A stretch of DNA of 39,617 nucleotides, taken from positions 1-39,617 of the forward strand of contig CAZARI010000030.1 in assembly GCA_964487545.1 (NCBI GenBank). Direction: 5' to 3'. Made by a program: the position numbers and the translations under genes. Position 1 is the first letter of the stretch; the number at the start of each line of letters is the position of its first letter. This DNA is from SKUL01 sp964487545 (GTDB lineage: Bacteria; Bacteroidota; Bacteroidia; Flavobacteriales_D; SKUL01). Positions 15,243 through 23,437 of the stretch are shown here, piece after piece. The notes beneath the pieces were generated by a model. The model was not told where the DNA came from and did no database searches. It saw nothing but the letters and a program-made list of their open reading frames with translations.

Positions 15243-16046
15243 ATGAATTTAAAACTTACCCGCCCCCTCGCCTTTATTGATCTGGAAACTACCGGTGTGG
15301 ATGTCGCCACCGACCGCATTGTTGAAATTGCCATCTTGAAGTTGTTTCCCGACGACACCAATGAAAGATTTGAATTTCGCGTAAACCCTATTATTCCTAT
15401 TCCCATAAGCAGCTCGTTGGTGCACGGAATTTACGATGCCGATGTGGCGAACGAACCCACATTTGAACAACTTTCAAAGAAACTGTTCAAAATACTTTTT
15501 GACAGTGATCTTGCCGGATACAATTCTAATAAATTCGACATTCCATTGCTGGCTGAAGAATTTCTGCGTGTAGGAATTGATTTTGACCTGAGTGAAAAAA
15601 ATCTGATTGACGTTCAGAATATCTTTCACAAACTCGAGCGAAGAACGCTTGCTGCCGGATATCGTTTTTACTGTGGAAAAATCCTTAAAAACGCACACAG
15701 CGCCATGGCCGACACCGAGGCGACTTATGAGATATTTCGCGAACAGATGAATCGCTACCTGGGGCAGCCACTCGAAGATGATCAGGGAAATGAAATGATT
15801 CCATTCACCAACACTGTGGAGAGTATCCACACTTTTTCTAAAGTTCACAACAGCGTGGATCTGATGGGGCGCATTGTGTATAATTCGGATGGCATTGAAG
15901 TTTTTAACTTTGGAAAATACAAGGGACAGCCCGTTATTGAAGTTTTGAAAAAAGACCCCGGCTACTACAGTTGGATGATGAATGGCGACTTTCCGATGTA
16001 CACCAAAAAAGTGCTGCGTGAATTGAAAGATAAAATGAGCAAATGA
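15243..16046 (+). CDS. DnaQ-like DEDDh 3'-5' exonuclease with C-terminal DUF3820-like domain
   Basis: The 267-residue protein carries an RNase-H-fold exonuclease domain at about 8-170. Exo I is FIDLETTGVD (D12, E14), Exo II is the YNSNKFDIPLLAEEF segment, and Exo III is HSAMADTEATYEIF, giving a DEDDh active site. The family binds two metal ions and removes nucleotides from 3' ends, as in DNA polymerase III epsilon. The extra C-terminal domain at about 205-267 (FNFGKYKGQPVIEVLKKDPGYYSWMM) resembles the small module found at the end of some exonuclease X-type proteins. So it is more likely a stand-alone repair or processing nuclease than the replicative proofreader. It overlaps the next gene by four bases (ATGA). 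Confidence 0.88.
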   Translation: MNLKLTRPLAFIDLETTGVDVATDRIVEIAILKLFPDDTNERFEFRVNPIIPIPISSSLVHGIYDADVANEPTFEQLSKKLFKILFDSDLAGYNSNKFDIPLLAEEFLRVGIDFDLSEKNLIDVQNIFHKLERRTLAAGYRFYCGKILKNAHSAMADTEATYEIFREQMNRYLGQPLEDDQGNEMIPFTNTVESIHTFSKVHNSVDLMGRIVYNSDGIEVFNFGKYKGQPVIEVLKKDPGYYSWMMNGDFPMYTKKVLRELKDKMSK

Positions 16047-16657
16047 AAATTATTTGCATCGGCCGAAATTACGCGTCACATGCAAGAGAGCTCAATAACG
16101 AAGTTCCCGCTTCACCGGTTGTTTTTTTGAAACCTGAAACCGCACTGCTTCCCAAGAATCATCCGTTTTTTTATCCGGAATTTAGCCATGAAATTCATTA
16201 CGAAGCCGAGTTGGTGGTGCGCATCAACCGGTTAGGGAAACACATTTCTGAAAAACACGCGCATAAATATTACAACGAAATCGGCATTGGAGTTGATTTT
16301 ACAGCTCGCGATCTTCAGCAGGAGTGCAAAGAAAAAGGATTGCCTTGGGATCGGGCCAAATCATTTGATCATTCCGCGCCCGTTGGTCGGCAGTTTCTAA
16401 ACATCAACGATCTGCCCAATCCTAAGCACATTGCTTTTAACCTGCTCAAAAACGGTCAGATGGTTCAGCGCGGCCACAGCTCCGACATGATATTCTCCAT
16501 CGACCAGATTATTGCTGAAGTTTCGACGTTTATGACACTAAAAATGGGCGACTTGATTTTCACAGGTACCCCCGCAGGCGTTGGTGCTGTCCAAATTGGT
16601 GATTGCTTAGAAGGGTTTGTTGAAAATCAACACCTATTGACGGTGAACATTCGGTAA
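16043..16657 (+). CDS. Fumarylacetoacetate hydrolase (FAH) family protein
   Basis: The 204-residue protein is a compact, single-domain FAH fold. It begins MKIICIGRNYASHARELNN, has the metal-ligand block HEIHYEAELVVRI at about 50-62, the DFTARDLQQECKEKGLPWDRAKSFD signature at about 91-115, and ends with GDLIFTGTPAGVGAVQIGD. Small members of this family act as acylpyruvate hydrolases or oxaloacetate decarboxylase/tautomerases with a divalent metal in the cytoplasm. Its start is coupled to the exonuclease stop, but no shared function is obvious. The family is secure; the substrate is not known. Confidence 0.9.
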   Translation: MKIICIGRNYASHARELNNEVPASPVVFLKPETALLPKNHPFFYPEFSHEIHYEAELVVRINRLGKHISEKHAHKYYNEIGIGVDFTARDLQQECKEKGLPWDRAKSFDHSAPVGRQFLNINDLPNPKHIAFNLLKNGQMVQRGHSSDMIFSIDQIIAEVSTFMTLKMGDLIFTGTPAGVGAVQIGDCLEGFVENQHLLTVNIR

Positions 16658-16673
16658 GCACAGCACCTGTTTG

Positions 16674-16681
16674 TATATTTG
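16674..16681 (+). promoter_or_regulatory. -7 promoter element for the TPR lipoprotein gene
   Basis: TATATTTG is an exact TAnnTTTG match 20 bases before the GTG start at 16702, leaving a leader of only about 15 bases. Confidence 0.5.
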
Positions 16682-16701
16682 CACAACTTAAAACCCTCGA
16701 T

Positions 16702-17355
16702 GTGACCAGATTTTTCACCCTTCTTTTGCTGACCTTCTGTATGGCGTCTTTTTCATCCTGTAAGCTGAAATTCAAAAAACTCGATAAACGAGAAGTTGTT
16801 GAACAGGATGAAGTTTCGAACTTGATGGCAGAAGGAAACTTGTTATTTAAACAGCAGCAATATGAAAATGCACTGGGCAAATTTTTGCAGGCTCGCGCAA
16901 TAGATCCACAAAGAAAGTTAGTGAATTACAATATCGGCGCCAGCTACTTTTCGCTCGAGAATTATGCCGAAGCCGCCCGTTCATTTACAGATGAATTAAC
17001 AGTTAATAACACCGATGCCTACAGCTATATTTTCAGGGCGCACAGCTATGCGATGATGGGTCTGGATGACAAGGCCACCACTGATATTGATTTGGCTTTG
17101 CAGCTTACTGATCACGCCATGGCTTATTATGTGCAGGGGTTGATTCACCTCAACAAAAATGAATTTGCCCTGGCAATCAATAAATTCAACGCGGCCATTT
17201 ACAAAGACCCGTCCGACTTTTTGTTTTATCGCGACCGTGGAAATGCTTATGTGAAAATGGGCGACACAACCAAAGCTTGTACGGATTTCAGACAAGCTAA
17301 ACGCATCAACAGCCAATTGGATCTCAGCAAGGAGATGGCCGATTGCCCAGAGTAA
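16702..17355 (+). CDS. TPR-repeat lipoprotein, GTG start
   Basis: The 217-residue protein starts at GTG with MTRFFTLLLLTFCMASFSSCKLKFKK, a lipoprotein signal ending in C20. The mature part consists of TPR units: AEGNLLFKQQQYENALGKFLQARAIDP, NIGASYFSLENYAEAARSFT, AYSYIFRAHSYAMMGLDDKA, and YVQGLIHLNKNEFALAINKF are their cores (each quoted as a fragment). TPR lipoproteins scaffold envelope complexes; the partner is unknown. An ATG at 16700 overlaps the GTG but is followed at once by TGA, so it cannot start the gene. The convergent DUF4197 gene ends three bases away. Confidence 0.83.
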   Translation: MTRFFTLLLLTFCMASFSSCKLKFKKLDKREVVEQDEVSNLMAEGNLLFKQQQYENALGKFLQARAIDPQRKLVNYNIGASYFSLENYAEAARSFTDELTVNNTDAYSYIFRAHSYAMMGLDDKATTDIDLALQLTDHAMAYYVQGLIHLNKNEFALAINKFNAAIYKDPSDFLFYRDRGNAYVKMGDTTKACTDFRQAKRINSQLDLSKEMADCPE

Positions 17356-17358
17356 ATT

Positions 17359-18075
17359 TTACTGATTAAATCCGAAAACCCGCCGTAGAATTTCAGTCGT
17401 TCGGGCTGCCGGATCCTGCCTGATTTTTTGCTCTTCTTCTGCAATTTTCAAGAAAAGCCCATCGATGGCTTTTTGTGTGGCATAGGCTTCCAGATCCGGA
17501 TCAACCTTTTGTATAAAGGGAATTTTATTATAGGTGGTAATAATATCACCATAATAGCGTGTGGCACCGGTTTGGTTGAGTGCCGAACTGATTACCGGCA
17601 GAAACTTTTCACTGAGTTGATTGGACGTTGTTCGCTTTAAATATTGGGTAGCCTCGTCATCGCTGCCGCGCAAAATATTCATCGCATCCTGTATGGTCAT
17701 CTGCCTGATGGCACTTACAAAAATTGGAATGGCTTCGGCTGCGGCTTCTTCAGCTCCACGGTTGAGTGTCGCCACGAAGTCATCAACAAGCTTATCGAAA
17801 CCCATGCTGCGCAAACGCGTTTCAACCTTTTCTACTTCGGGTGGAAAAGGAATGCGAATTTGTGGATTATTCAGGTATCCACCCACCTGAGAAACCTCGT
17901 CCGACGCTTCTCGCACACCTTTTTCAAGTGCTGCACGAAGGCCCTGTTCCACTTCAGAAATGGTCAGCTCCTTTGAAGTGGTTCCGTAATCGCCGATACC
18001 AACCGGAAGATGTTGGATGGACGAACAGGAATATAGAAATGCCGTCAAAAACAATATGGAAACACTGATTCGCAT
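17359..18075 (-). CDS. DUF4197 lipoprotein
   Basis: The 238-residue protein has a lipoprotein signal (MRISVSILFLTAFLYSCSS, lipid on C17) and an all-helical body. The body has the DUF4197 landmarks: LTISEVEQGLRAALEKGVRE, then IRIPFPPEVEKVETRLRSMG, ATLNRGAEEAAAEAIPIFV, MTIQDAMNILRGSDDEATQY and a C-terminal DGLFLKIAEEEQKIRQDPAARTT block. The family is widespread in Bacteroidota and Proteobacteria envelopes, with no established function. A promoter element at 18093-18100 overlaps the end of the response-regulator gene, so it probably has its own promoter besides read-through from the signalling operon. Family call is confident; function is not known. Confidence 0.88.
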   Translation of the reverse strand: MRISVSILFLTAFLYSCSSIQHLPVGIGDYGTTSKELTISEVEQGLRAALEKGVREASDEVSQVGGYLNNPQIRIPFPPEVEKVETRLRSMGFDKLVDDFVATLNRGAEEAAAEAIPIFVSAIRQMTIQDAMNILRGSDDEATQYLKRTTSNQLSEKFLPVISSALNQTGATRYYGDIITTYNKIPFIQKVDPDLEAYATQKAIDGLFLKIAEEEQKIRQDPAARTTEILRRVFGFNQ

Positions 18076-18092
18076 AGCAGAGGTTTATTAGA

Positions 18093-18100
18093 CAAAGTTA
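18093..18100 (-). promoter_or_regulatory. -7 promoter element for the DUF4197 gene
   Basis: The minus strand reads TAACTTTG, an exact TAnnTTTG match 17 bases upstream of ATG 18075. It overlaps the response-regulator stop codon at 18098-18100. Confidence 0.5.
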
Positions 18101-18505
18101 ACCGATTCCTTTCGATAGCTGTTCAATATCATGGGTGCTGATCGGTTTCGATAAAAAATCGACAACAATGGAATAGGATGCCGCTTTTTCCCTGTCTTCC
18201 GGAACAATGGAAGACGACAAAATAACCACTTTGGTATCAGGGCAACTCGGGTAGAATTTTTGCATAAACTCGTCGAGAAACTCCCAGCCATCCAAAACAG
18301 GCATATTGAGATCAAGCAAAATCAGGCCCGGATAGTTTACAGCATGGTTTCGGCATTGGAAAAGCTGCTGATAGTACTCGATGGCCTTTTGACCGTTATA
18401 CGCGGTGTTGACCTCTGCGGCGAAATCGCTTTTCTCAATCACCTTAGTACAGAGCATCACCGCAATGGGATCATCCTCAACGAGAAGTACTTTATTGAAA
18501 ATCAT
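18098..18505 (-). CDS. Single-domain response regulator (REC only)
   Basis: The 135-residue protein is a lone receiver domain. Acidic residues D11 and D12 sit in LLVEDDPIAVML, the phospho-acceptor is D65 in LILLDLNMPVLDGW, the switch serine is in VVILSSS near 97, and the conserved lysine is K120 in FLSKPIS. There is no output domain, so it acts by protein contact or as a phosphate relay, as many Bacteroidota single-domain regulators of the CheY-like type. It begins one base after the stop of the 1294-residue histidine kinase, so the two are certainly cotranscribed and the kinase is its likely phosphodonor. Confidence 0.95.
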   Translation of the reverse strand: MIFNKVLLVEDDPIAVMLCTKVIEKSDFAAEVNTAYNGQKAIEYYQQLFQCRNHAVNYPGLILLDLNMPVLDGWEFLDEFMQKFYPSCPDTKVVILSSSIVPEDREKAASYSIVVDFLSKPISTHDIEQLSKGIG

Positions 18506-18506
18506 T

Positions 18507-21500
18507 TTAATCAGTGAAAGTGAGTGTAAGTGTTGTCCCTTCTCCTACTCTGCTTTTAATGGTTATTTTTCCTCCCATGGCTTCCATCTGCGTCTTTACC
18601 AAAAACAATCCAATTCCTTTTCCTTCTTTTTCAGGATGAAAGCGCTGATACAAACCAAACAAGCGATCTTTATAGCGATTGACATTTATGCCGATGCCAT
18701 TATCTGCAAAAATGAGCAAAGTTTTATTATCCACCCGTTCTGTTCGTATATTAATATGCAAGGGTCTTCGGGGAGATCGGTACTTAATGGCGTTGGTCAT
18801 CAAGTTGAGCAAAACACTTTCTAGATAGGTCTTATTAAAATTTACTGTGGGGGCCTGGCTAAAATCAACGGATACTTCGGGGTCTTTAAGGCCACTGATA
18901 AGTTTTACCTGCAACAGCACATTATCGAGAACCACAGCCAATGATAATTTTTCTTTTGCCACTGCCGGACTGTTTTTTATGGAGATGATATGTCCCAAAT
19001 CGTCGATGGTTTCCTGAAGCTGTCGGGCAGACACCTGCACGCCGTGAAGCAACTCTTGATATTGTACGTTTTGAATTTTCAAATCCTCAAATAAATAGAG
19101 CAATCCAATAATATTTGATAGCGGCGCCCTTAAATTGTGTGAGGTGATATACGAGAATTGTCTGAGATCGTTATTGTGAGAAGTGAGTTCTTGTACTAGC
19201 TTTTCGCGTTCTATGGCAAACTGTTCCAGCTCTATGTTAGAATTTGCCAGTTCAGATGCGCGCCGTCTTAGTTGGTTGTTTAGCTTCATCAACGCTTTTT
19301 CCTGTTTCTTGCGGTCAGAGATATCGATTACCACGGCAACAAACAACATTCTTTGTTGATGGTGATGAACGTGCAAGTGAACTTCCACCGGATACTGACT
19401 TCCATTTTTGCGCTGATGAATGGTTTCGAGAACAATCTTTTCCTTTTTCTTATTAATCAGCGGAGTTATCGCATAAATAAAAGTATTGTCGTTAAATTCG
19501 GGCAAGATATCCCATGGATGAAGATCGCGCATTTCGGCGGTGCTATAATCCAAATTTTTCAGCGCACCTCTGTTCACGTATTCATAATTCATCTCTTCGC
19601 CAGAGTAGATATACACTTCGTGTAAACTGTTATCGATAACCTCTAGCAGTAACTCTTTTTCTGCTTCGGCCTCTTTAGTGAGGGTAATGTCGCGGAAAAA
19701 CACCGACGTGCCTTGATCCGAAGGATAGGTAGTGAGCTGAATCCACCGATCGTGCATATCGGAAAACCCTTCGATGGTGGTTTGTTTGGCCGAGTTGATA
19801 ACATCTATAAAGGATTGAGCGGTTTGACTTCTGCCCAGTTCTGGATAAATTTCAGTGAGTTTTTTTCCCAAAACGTAATCAGGTGGAAGTCCGGTCATCT
19901 GTTCGGCTTCGTTATTCCAATAGGTAATCTCTCCTGATCGGTTTACGGTATAAAAGCCATCGGCAATGCTTTCGAGAATGGTGTTTTTTTCATCGTAAGC
20001 GGTCTTTAATTCTTTTTCGTAGCGTTTTCGTTCACTAATGTTGGTGTGGATTCCATAAATGGCAATCAGTTTTCCGTTGTCGTCAAAGATTGGTCCGGCA
20101 CTCAAAAAGTATTCGCGAAGCACGCCGTTGGGAGTCAAGATGTCCATGTCTTTTTTCCACTGCTCGCCATTTAAAACGGTTTGCAACACTGCTTTTCCCA
20201 ACTCATTGTCGGTATATAGTTTTTCGAAACCACCAATGGCCTTAATTTTTTCGGCAGAATATCCGGTTTCTTTTTGAAAAGCATCGTTGACATACACTTC
20301 GTTATCCTGCAGGCTAATCAGCCCTATTCCATCGCGCGATTGTTCTATAATCTGTTTGAACTTTAGCAGTTGCTCGCTGGTTTCCTTCACTTCGGTAATA
20401 TCTGTACCAAAACCAAACAACACGCCTTCTTCTGATAATTGGGAAGAAGAATACCACTGAATCCATTTCACATCGCCTTGTTTTGTGATATAGCGGTTCA
20501 CGAAACCCAATGTTGGCAATCCCTCTGAATTTTTAGACAATTGGCCAACGCTTGGGTTGATATCATCGGGGTGCACAAAATGGTGAAATGGTTTTGACAG
20601 AAATTCTTTTTCGGAATAACCAAGAAGCTTGGGAAACGCAGGGTTTACACGGTGATAGAATCCATTCAATCCAATCAGGGCAATGAGGTTTGGAGAGTAT
20701 TCAAAAAACTGATTGAGTTCTACGGTGGCTTGTTTTCGCTGAATGTCAATGCCAACCTGAAGCGATAACCGGTTAAATGTTTCCGAAATAAATGTCCAGT
20801 CTAAAACTGGCGCAGGATTATACAAAGTAAAAACTGCTATAACGGTGTCATTTACCAACACCGGAATTCCAATGCCGGTAACGAGATGGAGCGTTGTGGC
20901 CGTTTCTTTTCGCAAAAAGCGTTTTCGATTGGGCAGGTCTTTCCAATATTCAATTTTTGTACTGCGGGCAGTTACACCAGGCAATCCTTCACCAAAATCA
21001 AAGCGATCGGTACTAAACAGTTGTGCATATTCGGGGCTGTTTATCCAGGTTGATCTTCTGTTGAGTTTTTTGGTTTCTGAATTAACGTACCACGCCTCAC
21101 CTGCTACTGTTCCTGAAAATTCTGCAAACAATCGCAGCACTTCTGCCAAAGATTCGTCAAGTGATCTGAATTGTTGAATAGCATGGGCTACAGCGGCAGA
21201 AAGCTCATGTTCCAACTGCCGTCGATACGAAACGGTGATGTCGAGCACGGTGCCCTGAATAACCTCTTTTTCGGTTTGAACCACCTCAACCATCGACGCG
21301 CGGTGTTGAATGTATTTCAGCTGTTGATCGGGCATCACAAACCGGTGTTGAATATCCATGGAAACCCTGTTGGTGCTGACTTCATTTAGCGATTCAGTAA
21401 ATTGCCGGCGATCTTCAGGGTGAACTGCGGAAAGCAAATCGCGAAACTCACGAGTTTTTCCATCACGGCTTTCCCATTGCAAAATGTGGCTCATCACATC

Positions 21501-22391
21501 AGAGCACAGAAACTGGTCTTGGTTGGGCAAACATTCCCAATGGCCAATTCCGGCTATTTTTTGCGCATTGGTAAGCCGCTCTTCGTTGCGTTTGAGCTTT
21601 AGTTTGCTCAGCTTTTGTTCTGTGGCATCACGGGCAATCGCATAAACGATTTGTTCTTTTTCGTCAAACCTGGCCGACCAGATCAGCGGTACCCAATGTC
21701 CGTTTTTATGCTGATAGCGGTTTTCAAAGCCGCGAACTTCTGATCTTGCAAAAATATCCGACACCAGATCTACGGTCTGTAACCGATCGTCGGGATGGAT
21801 CATATCAACATATGATTTGCCGATAAATTGCTCCTGATCATATCCTAAAATTTGCTTCACCGCGGCGTTGCAAGAGATTATCTGACCCGATTGAAAGGAA
21901 CAAATTAAATCGAGCGACTGATCCATAACTTTTTGCAGTCGTTCTCGTCCGGCTTTTAGGTCTCTACTAGCCAAGCGTTCACTTGTTACGTCTCTCGAAA
22001 TCGCAAAAATCTGATGAACTTCTCCTAGCTCGTTATAAACTGGTTTAAACTTATTTACAAAACAGCGCTCGGTTCCTTCCCAGTTAAATACAATTTCATT
22101 TTCAACCGTTTCGCCGGCAAAAGCACGGTGGTATATTTTAATGACCTCGTCCTTGTTTTTGGTCACCGCGTAATCCAAAACAGAGTCGCCAACCCTTACG
22201 GTTTTTTTAAGGAGTTTCTTATAATTCGCTGCAAATTCGGTATTGAAGAGAACTATTTTTAGATCCCGGTCAATTAGCAACAAGCTCTCTTCGGTATAAT
22301 CCAGCAGAATTTGAGCAAAAGCCCCCGAATCACCCGTCGAATCTGGCTTACTCGAATCATCAGTGTTGCTATTTTCGTTGACTGTCATCAT
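18507..22391 (-). CDS. Cytoplasmic hybrid-free sensor histidine kinase with seven PAS and one GAF domain
   Basis: The 1294-residue protein has no membrane segment. By pattern it holds PAS domains at about 25-140, 150-265 and 270-390, a GAF domain at about 400-560, four more PAS domains at about 565-680, 685-800, 805-915 and 920-1040, a coiled linker, then the kinase core. Several PAS units carry the PAC signature (DITERK-like ends such as IYGIHTNISERKRYEKEL). The dimerisation/phosphoacceptor motif is ITSHNLRAPLSN with H1085. The ATPase domain has the N box (LLNLMTNAIKY), G1 (FADNGIGI) and G2 (KGIGLFLVK). ATG 22391 and 22388 are adjacent and equally possible. The response regulator follows one base later. 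Signals are unknown; redox, gas or small ligands suit this architecture. Confidence 0.93.
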   Translation of the reverse strand: MMTVNENSNTDDSSKPDSTGDSGAFAQILLDYTEESLLLIDRDLKIVLFNTEFAANYKKLLKKTVRVGDSVLDYAVTKNKDEVIKIYHRAFAGETVENEIVFNWEGTERCFVNKFKPVYNELGEVHQIFAISRDVTSERLASRDLKAGRERLQKVMDQSLDLICSFQSGQIISCNAAVKQILGYDQEQFIGKSYVDMIHPDDRLQTVDLVSDIFARSEVRGFENRYQHKNGHWVPLIWSARFDEKEQIVYAIARDATEQKLSKLKLKRNEERLTNAQKIAGIGHWECLPNQDQFLCSDVMSHILQWESRDGKTREFRDLLSAVHPEDRRQFTESLNEVSTNRVSMDIQHRFVMPDQQLKYIQHRASMVEVVQTEKEVIQGTVLDITVSYRRQLEHELSAAVAHAIQQFRSLDESLAEVLRLFAEFSGTVAGEAWYVNSETKKLNRRSTWINSPEYAQLFSTDRFDFGEGLPGVTARSTKIEYWKDLPNRKRFLRKETATTLHLVTGIGIPVLVNDTVIAVFTLYNPAPVLDWTFISETFNRLSLQVGIDIQRKQATVELNQFFEYSPNLIALIGLNGFYHRVNPAFPKLLGYSEKEFLSKPFHHFVHPDDINPSVGQLSKNSEGLPTLGFVNRYITKQGDVKWIQWYSSSQLSEEGVLFGFGTDITEVKETSEQLLKFKQIIEQSRDGIGLISLQDNEVYVNDAFQKETGYSAEKIKAIGGFEKLYTDNELGKAVLQTVLNGEQWKKDMDILTPNGVLREYFLSAGPIFDDNGKLIAIYGIHTNISERKRYEKELKTAYDEKNTILESIADGFYTVNRSGEITYWNNEAEQMTGLPPDYVLGKKLTEIYPELGRSQTAQSFIDVINSAKQTTIEGFSDMHDRWIQLTTYPSDQGTSVFFRDITLTKEAEAEKELLLEVIDNSLHEVYIYSGEEMNYEYVNRGALKNLDYSTAEMRDLHPWDILPEFNDNTFIYAITPLINKKKEKIVLETIHQRKNGSQYPVEVHLHVHHHQQRMLFVAVVIDISDRKKQEKALMKLNNQLRRRASELANSNIELEQFAIEREKLVQELTSHNNDLRQFSYITSHNLRAPLSNIIGLLYLFEDLKIQNVQYQELLHGVQVSARQLQETIDDLGHIISIKNSPAVAKEKLSLAVVLDNVLLQVKLISGLKDPEVSVDFSQAPTVNFNKTYLESVLLNLMTNAIKYRSPRRPLHINIRTERVDNKTLLIFADNGIGINVNRYKDRLFGLYQRFHPEKEGKGIGLFLVKTQMEAMGGKITIKSRVGEGTTLTLTFTD

Positions 22392-22402
22392 CTAACAATC
22401 GG

Positions 22403-22433
22403 CGAAGATATTATGCTTTAAGCGTTTATCCAA
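22403..22433 (-). promoter_or_regulatory. Possible promoter of the kinase-regulator operon
   Basis: On the minus strand TTG (22431-22433) and TATCTTCG (22403-22410, one mismatch to TAnnTTTG) are 20 bases apart, 11 bases upstream of ATG 22391. The elements are imperfect, so this is tentative. Confidence 0.3.
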
Positions 22434-22434
22434 T

Positions 22435-23025
22435 TCAGGTAAACAATTTTCCGAAAGCTTTACCAAAATGGGCGGCCGATTTTTTTAATTCTTCACCAAA
22501 ATCCTCCCACTTGTCGTCATCCGAAAATTCTTCAACACGCTTGCGGAGTTCTGCTATTTTATCTTTCATCTCCTTGCGGAGTTTCTCCACTTTCTGTTCG
22601 GTTTCGGCCTTTCCCAATTCAAAATAAATTCTGAAAATTTCCATTTGAATTTTAAAGGATTGGATGCCATCCGAAATATCAGCAATCCGATCTTTCCACC
22701 GCTCGCTTTTGCGCTTTCTGATTTCATCGACCGTTTCCTGAAGCTCATTGAGGGCCTGTTCAATTTTGTACTTCTGACTGGCAAAAGCGTCTTTGCTTTC
22801 TGCTTTTCCTAACGTCAACTGCACTTCGGCCGCTTCGAGTTGTTGCTTAAACCGGTTGCGCAACTCCTCACTCAAATCTTCCGGTTCATCGAGCATTTGC
22901 CGAACTTGCGATAACGTCTTTCTAAGTTTTGACTTTTGCTCTTCATACGCCTGCCGGCCTTCCATCGCGCCGAGCCTTAATTGAAGCTCAAATTCCTCGA
23001 TGCGTTGTTTCCAATTATTTTTCAT
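22435..23025 (-). CDS. Highly charged all-helical protein with three internal repeats
   Basis: The 196-residue protein is almost entirely Lys/Glu/Arg-rich helix with no signal or membrane segment. A motif recurs three times: ELQLRLGAMEGRQAYEEQK at about 12-30, EVQLTLGKAESKDAFASQK at about 69-87, and FRIYFELGKAETEQKVEKL at about 130-148. Each is flanked by a long amphipathic helix and a Leu heptad pattern, which suggests an apolipoprotein- or coiled-coil-like rod that might lie on a membrane. Its ATG overlaps the stop of the LapA-like membrane gene (ATGA), so the pair is cotranscribed and may work together at the inner membrane. I do not recognise a named family. Confidence 0.75.
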   Translation of the reverse strand: MKNNWKQRIEEFELQLRLGAMEGRQAYEEQKSKLRKTLSQVRQMLDEPEDLSEELRNRFKQQLEAAEVQLTLGKAESKDAFASQKYKIEQALNELQETVDEIRKRKSERWKDRIADISDGIQSFKIQMEIFRIYFELGKAETEQKVEKLRKEMKDKIAELRKRVEEFSDDDKWEDFGEELKKSAAHFGKAFGKLFT

Positions 23026-23324
23026 GGGTTAATGGTTTTATCAGAAGAATCACTCATTTTTTGTTTAGTCATAGAATCGTCAGCAGTAGCCGCTTTTAAT
23101 TGCTGAGATTTATCACGAATTGCTTTGTTTTTGTTCCATATCACCGGCACCATCAGCAGATAGCCCAGTAATGCTCCCAGAACAAATAATATGACAACCA
23201 GTAGTGCAAGCGATATCTGAAAGCTCCAAAACCACATTTTTAACGTGACCGGATCTGTGTTTTGAAGCGCGAATATCACCAGCAACACAGACAGAACCAG
23301 TGACGCAATTACCCCCTTATGCAT
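23022..23324 (-). CDS. LapA/DUF1049-like two-helix inner membrane protein
   Basis: The 100-residue protein begins MHKGVIASLVLSVLLVIFALQNTDPVTLKMWFW, the typical LapA-domain opening: a first membrane helix, the FALQN turn, and a short external strand. A second helix follows (LALLVVILFVLGALLGYLLM), then a charged, Gln/Lys-rich cytoplasmic tail. In E. coli the related LapA (YciS) works with LapB in lipopolysaccharide assembly control; whether that holds here is unknown. An in-frame ATG at 23360 would add 12 residues before the conserved start, so ATG 23324 is preferred. It is translationally coupled to the helical repeat protein. The divergent penicillin-binding protein starts 113 bases away. 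Confidence 0.82.
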   Translation of the reverse strand: MHKGVIASLVLSVLLVIFALQNTDPVTLKMWFWSFQISLALLVVILFVLGALLGYLLMVPVIWNKNKAIRDKSQQLKAATADDSMTKQKMSDSSDKTINP

Positions 23325-23437
23325 ATTCTTTAGATTTAAGACAAGATAAAAATTAATCACCTACAACCGACACTAATCTGCTTACTTCATAAACAATTTG
23401 CAAGCTGTAACTTCGTTGCAATATTGAAAAAACCTGC

